62,428 nt of DNA from Psilocybe azurescens (Eukaryota; Basidiomycota; Agaricomycetes; Agaricales; Agrocybaceae): positions 1 through 62,428 of the forward strand of contig JAJIRX010000990.1 in the NCBI GenBank assembly GCA_023853785.1. Direction: 5' to 3'. Both the position numbers and the translations under genes were made by a program. Of this stretch, positions 54,889 through 62,428 are shown piece after piece. Numbering within the stretch: position 1 is the first letter of the stretch; each line of letters begins with the position of its first letter. The notes below the pieces were generated by a model. The model ran no database searches, was not told the DNA's origin, and was given only the letters and a program-made list of their open reading frames with translations.

Positions 54889-56390
54889 TAATAAGCTGCA
54901 GCATGATTTGATTACTTTATGTCAAGTTACAATAACACACTGCCTAATGAGTTACATGCTTTCAGGGACATGCTGAAAGCAGCATCACCTAAGGTTCCCA
55001 CCCCTGCTGTCACATTTGTTGACCGGAAACAGTCAATATACCCAGTTAAATTTGAATGCTTTTCCAGCTTTCCCTTACTTGCCGAGATTCCTACCCAGAG
55101 GTCTCCCACTTTAATGAGATTTTTTGCTCATCATCATAGATTAGACAATGAGACAGATTAGACTAGATAACCAATTAGATAAGACAAGATTATCTAGATA
55201 AATATGATACAGATTATCTTAGATGACCCTGTCCATCGCCAGGTAACATGACCACCCACCAGTGCTGCCCATCAATCTGGACAATGCTCAGCAACACCTC
55301 CTTGGCTTCCCATCTTGCTGGGCACTTCCGTGTGTATGTCACCATGTGCCCACTGTCCACCTGCTCTGTGTGCCATTTCATTTTGTGGCAGCCCTTCCAT
55401 TTCTGGTTATGTCCCTTTCCTGCTCTTCTTTCTATTTCTGTCTATATCCCTTCCCTGGTTATTTCCACAACTTCTTCTTCGCTTCTCATTGCGCTTTCCT
55501 GTTAATTTCTTCTATAGTTTAAAGGTGCTTAGGAATTTAATAAAATAACATTGAATGTAAACTACTGTAGTATTCAATTGCAGTACTCATCCTTGCTGCC
55601 AATGACAATGGGAGAACATGGAGACTTAAGGAGAGCCTGAGCCCAATATTCTTTTTGGGTGTGTTTGTTTTCAGATACTCCAGTGGCAGCACCATGGACA
55701 CCTGTCACTTGTCAATCAATCAATATCTATCCATCAGGAAATGGCAAGAATGAGCTGTGGGAAGACATTATATAAAGGTGAATTACTTATGTAATGAGGA
55801 ATCAACAATATGAGGACAAAAAAGGAAATAGAAATACAGTCAGTCCTTGCAATCCGCGAGAGTTGACAACAATGATTTCACAGCTCTTAATGTTACAAAC
55901 ACTTTATTTTCTTTTTCTTTTCTCTTTTCTTTTCTTTTCCTTCCTTTTCTTTGTCATCTATCACATCAATGATACATCATCGTATGTTCTGATGAACTTT
56001 GCCATCCATCGTATCTACAAAACTCCATCATATCTTTGATGGACTTTCACTTCCATCTTTTATGATACATCTTTTGATGAACGTTGATCTGTTTCCTCTA
56101 TTCTTATATACATCTGCTGATGAACATTCAAACTCGTTTCAACTTGCTGTACGGTTCATAGTATTTATACCAGGAAGGATCCACTGTATTCTTTAGCTAG
56201 TTCTTGAGAATCTAACCTCCTCTTACTTGACACCACTTGGAACTCGCTGTTCTTGACTACTTGACTGTCGGCTTTATCCACGCACATGAATATAAGCTTG
56301 AAGTCGTAACAAAAGAACTAGCTCATCTACGAATCTCGCCAGCTCCCCAGCAGACGAGACCTCTGAAACCTGAAACGAAACACGGCACCA
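54889..56390. other. Flank of the Ty3/gypsy element, probably including its 5' LTR
   Basis: No gene is seen. A TATATAAAG at about 55769-55777 and the position just before the gag trace suggest that the 5' LTR lies within 55.5-56.3 kb. The matching 3' LTR is outside the window, so its limits cannot be set. The CTTTTC-rich run at 55910-55955 is a polypyrimidine tract. Confidence 0.35.
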
Positions 56391-56419
56391 CTGAAAGGCG
56401 GAATTCCTGCTACTGACAG

Positions 56420-56872
56420 CTCAGAAGAAGGAACCCCGACACAAAATTGGCAGACACCGAACCCATCCAGACAAAGCTCTGAAGACATCAACCTAGGCAA
56501 TGAAGACCTATTGAGCTCGCTAATTGACCTATTATCAACACTGGCAATAGATCAGGAGGAACAACACGACACAGAAATGGTTGAAACAAACAGAAAGAAA
56601 GAAATCGCTATCAACAAAAACCCACAGTATTCGATGGAGACAGAACGAAATCCAAGTCTTTCATACAAGACTGCTACCTCTATATGGACATAAACAATGA
56701 CATCTATAACACGGACAAGAAGAGAATCGCCTTTATCCTATCATTTTGCATGGAAGGAGGAGCGAAATTATGGAAAGAACAATATCTGACCTCAAGGACA
56801 AGAGGAACCAACCCCAACCAAACGATCAAATGGGACACCTCTCTCAGCCTTCCTTGAAAAATTCCATGACGC
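56420..56872 (+). pseudogene. gag, N-terminal part
   Basis: The trace begins with an acidic leader (SSEEGTPTQNWQTPNPS, NLGNEDLLSSLIDLLSTLA). After a one-base gain in an A-run near 56620, it reads TVFDGDRTKSKSFIQDCYLY and FCMEGGAKLWKEQYL, the retrotransposon-gag fold start. A further frame change precedes FLEKFHDA, where the solo LTR splits the codon run. No start ATG was found in frame. Confidence 0.75.
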
Positions 56873-58550
56873 TGTCATACACCAATTTTGATTGGATATG
56901 AGATTTATCTATAAGCTTAGAGCGTCTGTCTTGACTCCCCATTACATGCAGAAGCCAGGGTTATTATTTCGCATTTTTATCTGAAGCACATCCTCAATAT
57001 TCAACGTCAAAGCCCATTCACAGTCCACTTCAAGCTCCATTCCAACTTTCAATCTCCACTTCAACCATTTGATCAGTTACATTCCTATCAATGATTCAAT
57101 CGTCTATCTATTTCGAACCTCAAGGCTATGCACAGATTATTCTTGGACATCATTCCTATCCATTCTAGTACGCACAGCACTGCACAGCATCATATATCAC
57201 CATCGTCATCAGCATTTGATCATCTACAACTATTTGGTCCTTAACTGGATTCCACATATGCAGCAAATCTTTGTCTCACTCAGCAGTCTTGGTAATGGAT
57301 GACTGAGCTGTGCCATGAATAGACTGGTTCTATTCATTAGCATAGTACTTGTTCGCTATTTTGGTTCCTTTTCTATTGTCTGACACTTTCATATGATTGA
57401 TCCTTCTTTCCTTTTGTCATTCTTGCTTATTGTACTTACTCAGCTTCGCTTCTTCTTACTCATCTCACTTCGCTTTTCATAATCTTGCTTATACTTCTTA
57501 CTCATCCTATGTTACTTACTTACTCATCCTTCTATTTTTCACTCCTAAACTCCGTCAGCTTTCAATCTATTGTATGTAGTTGACAGATGGGACTACTGGG
57601 TGTTGTTCTACAGAATGATTGGTATAGTTTGGACGCTTGATCTCTTTTAAATATTTTTCTATGTTCTCTGGTATATAAACCATGTATTAGTATCGCTTGG
57701 AATGCAAGGAAGTTACAAGCCCCAACTTTCTTCACAGCAAAGATTTCAAGTTATCAAGTACTCAGTCCAGCACTCCAAGCACGCATTCAATCAATCTCTA
57801 TCAATATTCAGCACGAAATTCAACAATCACTCCAGTTATTCAAGACGTTCATCAGAGGCTAGACCAGCCTATCCAACCACTCTCGCTCTCTCATCACAGA
57901 GAATTTGTCCAGTTCATTTCGATCCTACCATCCTCCAGACCCTTCATTCTTCCTCTACATCAAGATCTTCAACTCCCCATCGCTTCTATTGCTCCAGAAT
58001 ATTTTATTCTGCAATCTTGGTCTTGTTGTCATCTTCATCCATCGCCCTAGTCATCCCTCATTCACTTCACTGCTCTGTTTGATTTTTGGTTCAAGAATAT
58101 CGCACAATCCTTCACCATCTATCACTCCAGGCCGCTCTAGTCATTCAATCACCAGACCTTACTTCTGGCTTTGCAGACACTGCAGACTTGCTTGAAGCGC
58201 ACTAGGATCAAGACTACATTCTCACTCCTGCCCCGTATCAATCCCTACAATTTATCTAGTCATTTGGCCCCTCCACAGTCATCACACCTCATTCACACTG
58301 TTCTACCCTAATCAAGTCGGGTTGCTTCCTCCCAGTAAATACTCAAGGGCATTTATATTCCCTCATCCATTCCTCCTCCTTCATACGTCCCTGCCCTCCT
58401 CAGACCACATACATCTACACAACCTAGTGGCAAAGCCAGCCCTCACTTTAACTCAACAGGAGAGAGTCGTCTTATCTAGTCTAGACCATTCCTCTCTGGT
58501 TTGTGTTTTGGTTTTCGATTTATATATCAAATCACACACTACGTAGTTCA
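56873..58550 (+). mobile_element. 1678-bp solo LTR with 4-bp duplication, inserted in gag
   Basis: The insertion starts TGTCATACACC and ends ACGTAGTTCA (TG...CA), with ACGC at 56869-56872 and again at 58551-58554. Removing it restores the gag reading FHDA-FTPVDETRS. A TATATAAA box at 57672-57679 fits an LTR promoter, which gives the strand. It is pyrimidine-rich in its second half and codes for nothing. It comes from a different family than the host element, as far as can be judged without the host's LTRs. Confidence 0.85.
57672..57679 (+). promoter_or_regulatory. TATA box in the solo LTR
   Basis: TATATAAA stands about 800 bases into the LTR, in the place where the U3 promoter is expected, about 870 bases before the LTR's 3' end. 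Confidence 0.5.
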
Positions 58551-58554
58551 ACGC

Positions 58555-59198
58555 GTTCACTCCGGTGGACGAAACCAGATCAGCCATGAATGACATAAAA
58601 CGACTTAGACAAAAACCCAATGAAAGGGTGGAAGACATCATCAACAAATTCAAGTTGTTGGTAGGACAAGCCAACCTAGGAACAGAAACAGAATCAGACC
58701 ATGCCCATCTCATTGGATTATTCCAAAATGCATCACGCCTCAACTCGCCGACAGGATCCTGTACTCCGAAGACCTTCCAAGGACAATCCAAGGATGGTAC
58801 AAAAGCAACAACATTTGACACCAACTATAGACTGGCCAAGGTCTTTAGAGAAGAACCAGAAGAACGCAGGAGGGCACCACGATGGAACAACTTCCCAAGA
58901 AACAACAGAAACTATGATCCAAACAGGATGGACGTAGGTGCTATGACAGCCGAAGAACGAGCCGAATTAATTAGGAAGGGCGCCCTGTTTCAGGTGCAAA
59001 CAACGAGGGCATCTATCCAGGGAATGCCCACAGAAAGGACCAACAAATCAGAACAGAACCCAAGGACAACCTAACAAGAAATGGACCCCAAAGGAACTCC
59101 ATACCCACATCAGGAACTTGAACAAAGACGAAAAGGATGAACTCGCAGACCTCATGGTCAAAATGGGATTTGAAGAAAAAGAAGAAAAGGATTTTTAA
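58555..59198 (+). pseudogene. gag, C-terminal part with CCHC zinc knuckle
   Basis: The segment FTPVDETRSAMNDIKRLRQK continues the capsid region to GAMTAEERAELIRKGA. One surplus C near 58985 shifts the frame, after which CFRCKQRGHLSREC (58986-59027) is a perfect C-x2-C-x4-H-x4-C nucleic-acid-binding knuckle. The tail (HIRNLNKDEKDELADLMVKM) ends at TAA 59196-59198. Confidence 0.85.
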
Positions 59199-59309
59199 AG
59201 AGAGAAACAGAGCGATGTCTGTCTCTCCTTATCTGAAGATACAATCTGTACTTATGGCAACAATCGAGAATAAAACTATGCTTCTACCAGTTTCATTCCC
59301 TGCAAAGAA

Positions 59310-59640
59310 ACAGAATGGCTCACAAATCGTCGAAACCGCTGCTCTTAGACTCAGGAGCAGGAGGAAAATTCATTGACCAGAATTATGCACAAAAACTTGG
59401 ACTCAAGACCCAACCCTTGAAAAAACTAATCCACAAGTCACAATGTGGACTCGGACAAACAAGAAGGGAACCATCTCATCGTTTCGTGGACCTGGACTTA
59501 AAAGTTAGAAACCCAAACCATCGGGAAAAGTTATTGGTCTCTGGACTAGGGAAACAGAAGATCATTCTGGGTTTCCCTTGGTTACAGGAAAGAACCCAGG
59601 AATCAACTGGCAGAACGGACAGATAACTTGGAAACCACGT
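59310..59640 (+). pseudogene. Retropepsin-like protease
   Basis: LLLDSGAGGKFID carries the DSGA active site of aspartic proteases, and IILGFPWLQ is the usual second signature at the domain's end. The frame changes near 59580, between GFPWLQ and NPGINW. As read it is not joined to the downstream polymerase frame. Confidence 0.8.
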
Positions 59641-61260
59641 CAAGGACCTACAATAAATCAGACTACCATTGAAGAAGAAACGGACGAACAAACATCAATA
59701 ATCGAGACCACCCACCCATTGGAAGAATTCGAATCACTGATCATCCAATACATCGGAGACGCAAACGAAGATGAAATAAAAGAAACATGGCTTAACACCA
59801 AGATCACTACCTCGCAAACATTAGCTCAACAATACGAACCAGAGAAACCCACAAACCTCTCCAAGAAATTATTCCCCCAGAATATCAGTCATATATGGAT
59901 CTCTTCGACAAACAAGCGGCAGACCGATTCCCGGAACCAAGACCATGGGACCACAAAATTGGAGTTAAAAGAAGGATTCATACCAAAGAAATTCAAGGCA
60001 TATAACATTACACTAGCAGAACAATGGAACTGGACAACTGGACAAAGGAACAATTGGATAAAGGATACATTCGCCCTCGAATCACCTATGGCATCTCCAT
60101 TCTTGTATCAAAAGGATGGAAAGCTCAGACCTTGTCAAGACTACAGATATCTGAACGATTGGACCATCAAAATGCCTACCCCTTACCACAAATAACGGAG
60201 CTCATGGACAAGTTAAAAGGCGCAAAATTCTTCACAAAGCTTGAGCATCCGATGGGGCTACAATAACATCAGGATAAAAGACGGTGACCAATGGAAGGCA
60301 GCATTCAAAACCAACCAAGGACTTTTTGAACCAACTGTAATGTTCTTTGGCATGTGCAACTCCCTGGCAACCTTCCAATCCATGATGGACTCGATCTTCG
60401 AAGATATGATATCACAATGCTTTGCTAATCATCTATATGGACGACATCTTAATCTTTGCAAAAGATCGAGAGGAACTGGAAAAGTACACTAAAATGGTTC
60501 TCCAACGACTCCAAGAAAACAATCTCTATCTCAAGCCAGAAAATGCTCATTTGCTCAGGAGAAAGTGGAATATCTTGGAATGATTGTCAAGCAGGAAAGA
60601 TCTCCATGGACCCAACAAAACTCAAGGGAATTCAGACTGGCCAGCGCCTACTACTCTCAAACTAGTCCCGATCATTTCTAGGCTTTGGAAACTTTTACCG
60701 AAAATTCATCCGGAAGTTCTCTGAAGTAGCTCAACCTTTGAATGAACTCCTGAAGAAAGACAAAGGATTTTTATGGAACGACATAACTCAAGCTGCCTTT
60801 GATGAACTAAAGAAACGATTCACAGAAGAACCAGTACTCTTGATGCCTGACCCCACTAAACCATTTCAAATCGAATCTGACGCTTCAAAATACGCCCTGG
60901 AGCAGTCCTCACCCAACTAGATGGAAATGGCGAAAGACACCCATGCGCATTTATATCAAGAACATTTTCCCCAACCGAAAGAAATTACGAAATCTATGAC
61001 AGAGAATTATTGGGAATAATCCGAGCACTACAGGAATGGAGACACTACATCCAAGGATCAGAACACATGACTACGGTATATTCAGATCACAAGAATTTAA
61101 CATATTTCAGATCGGCCCAAAATCTGAACCGACGACAGGCACGCTGGTCTCTGTATGTCTCAGAATTCAACCTGAAATTGGTACATCTACCTGGAAACAA
61201 AATGATTCAATCCGATACCCTTTCAAGACGCCCTGATTTTACCCCGAAGAAGACCATGAC
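59641..61260 (+). pseudogene. Reverse transcriptase and RNase H
   Basis: The polymerase starts after an acidic linker: the QDYRYLNDWT segment (60135-60165), a D-x2-x-GYN palm segment around 60240, the catalytic YMDD at 60434-60445, LYLKPE and [13 protein letters not shown]. Frame changes fall near 60240, 60430, 60530-60660 and 60900. RNase H follows ([54 protein letters not shown]). The catalytic residues can be found but not in one frame. Confidence 0.88.
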
Positions 61261-62428
61261 AATGAAAACATCACCCTACTCCCAGAAAAGCTTTTCATCG
61301 ACTTAATCGACGCTGAGTTACAGGAAAGGATTGCCAATGCGAACGAACTGGACCACAATGCAGCAGAAGCAATGAAAACCCTATTAGAGGGAGGACCGCC
61401 AAATGCACAACATGACCTCAAAGAATGGAAAACAGAGATTGTGAATGGCAAAACCATCTTATACTACCATGGATGAGCCTACATTCCAAAAGATCAAACC
61501 CTACGGAAGGACATAGTCAAATCATATCACAACCCTATTTCAGCTGGACACCCCGGAGAATTAGAAACATTCAATTCAGTAAAACAACACTACTGGTGGC
61601 CAGGATTACGATCATTTGTCAAACAATATGTAAAAGGATGTGCCACCTGCCAACAATTCAAAATAAATCGACATCCCTCTAACCCATCATTCATACCGAT
61701 ACCTGGACCAAAGTCAGCCCGACCCTTTGCAGACAGTGCTATGGATTTCCTTACAGACCTTCCACCAATCCTGGACAAACAAGGAGAAGTTGAATTTGAC
61801 GTGATTCTAAGCATCACCGATCATGGGAACACAAAAGGACTTATCCTTATTCCTTGCTGAATGAAAGGACTGGACGCCGAAAAGACTGGCAAACTCTTAA
61901 TGGACAATCTCTACAAAAGGTTTGGACTACCAGACAGCCTCACATCAGATCGAGACCCCAGATTTGCCGCTGAATCATTCAAGGAGTTAATGAAACTCCT
62001 CGGAGTAAAATCGAAAATTTCAACTGCTTACCACCCTCAAACGGACGGAACAATGGAACGATACAACCAAGAAATTGAAGCCTATCTATCCATATACTGC
62101 TCATCTCATCCAGAAGACTGGCACGAACGACTTGGTACCCTTGAATTCACTCACAACAATCGAAGACATGCAGACAGACAGAGAACACCATTCGAACTGA
62201 TTCTGGGATATTCCCCCATTGCAATCCCTACCACATTCGAACACACCAAATTCCCTTCAGTAGAAGAAAGACTGAAGTATCTTCAAAAGGATCAAGAAGA
62301 AGCCCTAGCAGCCCATGAACTAGCCCGGACAAGGATGGCTGAAAGGAAGAACTCAAAATTCACACCATTCACCCAAGGACAAAAGGTTTGGCTAGAAGCG
62401 ACAAATTTACAAACAAATTATCACAAGA
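61261..62428 (+). pseudogene. Integrase, runs off the window
   Basis: The zinc-binding N-domain is readable as H-x-x-x-x-x-H (YHNPISAGHPGE) and C-x2-C (GCATCQQFK, near 61640). The catalytic core shows the first acid in DSAMDFLTDLP (61735-61770), the second in LTSDRDPRF and the glutamate in TDGTMERYNQEIEAYL. Two in-frame TGA codons, 61474-61476 and 61858-61860, break an otherwise continuous frame. The last readable part (GQKVWLEATNLQ) is the start of the C-terminal domain. Confidence 0.9.

Larger units (their letters stand above)
56391..62428 (+). mobile_element. Ty3/gypsy LTR retrotransposon, partial, decayed
   Basis: The order gag, CCHC knuckle, protease, reverse transcriptase, RNase H, integrase is the Ty3/gypsy order (integrase after RNase H). 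The element continues beyond the right edge. A solo LTR interrupts gag, and indels or stops in every section mean that no polyprotein can be made. Orientation is plus. Confidence 0.92.

Overview
The window looks like nuclear DNA from a basidiomycete fungus, most likely an Agaricomycete. The genes that can be read have many short introns of about 50-60 bases (GT-AG, one GC-AG). Three gene types also point there: a multi-pass membrane protein family typical of these fungi, a NACHT-type NLR with the usual mushroom-type N-terminus, and a fungal cytochrome P450. No species can be named from sequence alone. Most of the window is repeats, transposon remains and broken gene copies. Only two protein genes read through cleanly: a six-exon membrane protein at 13485-14769 (-) and an eight-exon cytochrome P450 at 28137-30095 (+).

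Region 1 (1-12.5 kb) is repeat-dominated. It starts with a 438-bp terminal-inverted-repeat element. Two composite units follow (about 2.87-5.86 kb and 8.04-10.82 kb). Each has a block of short TCCA-n-TGGA near-palindromes, a trinucleotide-rich D/N/G low-complexity stretch, a second block of near-palindromes, and a 970-bp repeat. The two 970-bp repeats run in the same direction but the low-complexity cores run in opposite directions. A broken gene with a cysteine cluster lies between the units, and a 33-bp minisatellite follows the second.

Region 2 (12.5-34 kb) holds the membrane protein gene, an auxin-efflux-carrier-like gene (17305-20236, -) with two frame breaks, an internally deleted DDE transposase, a decayed paralogue of the membrane protein interrupted by a small inverted-repeat element, and the intact P450. 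Two nested TA-flanked inverted-repeat elements sit directly behind the P450. A second, broken carrier copy (31505-33776) follows.

Region 3 (34.5-51.1 kb) is a direct segmental duplication. Each copy holds a degenerate arginyl-tRNA synthetase, a short convergent reading frame and an NLR gene on the minus strand. The left NLR keeps its NACHT domain but has frame breaks. The right NLR has lost the NACHT domain through one internal deletion. Between the two copies lie a third arginyl-tRNA synthetase remnant and a third carrier remnant. None of the three synthetase copies can encode a full enzyme.

Region 4 (51.1-62.4 kb) starts with a 3743-bp foldback element. It has about 1.17-kb inverted arms built from 175-bp tandem units and a perfect 9-bp target-site duplication, as in Mutator-like elements. 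A Ty3/gypsy retrotransposon (gag, protease, reverse transcriptase, RNase H, integrase) runs off the right edge. Its gag is split by a 1678-bp solo LTR with a 4-bp duplication, and several frameshifts and stops mark it as decayed. The P450 is a likely membrane-bound monooxygenase, but no metabolic cluster surrounds it and no pathway can be inferred.
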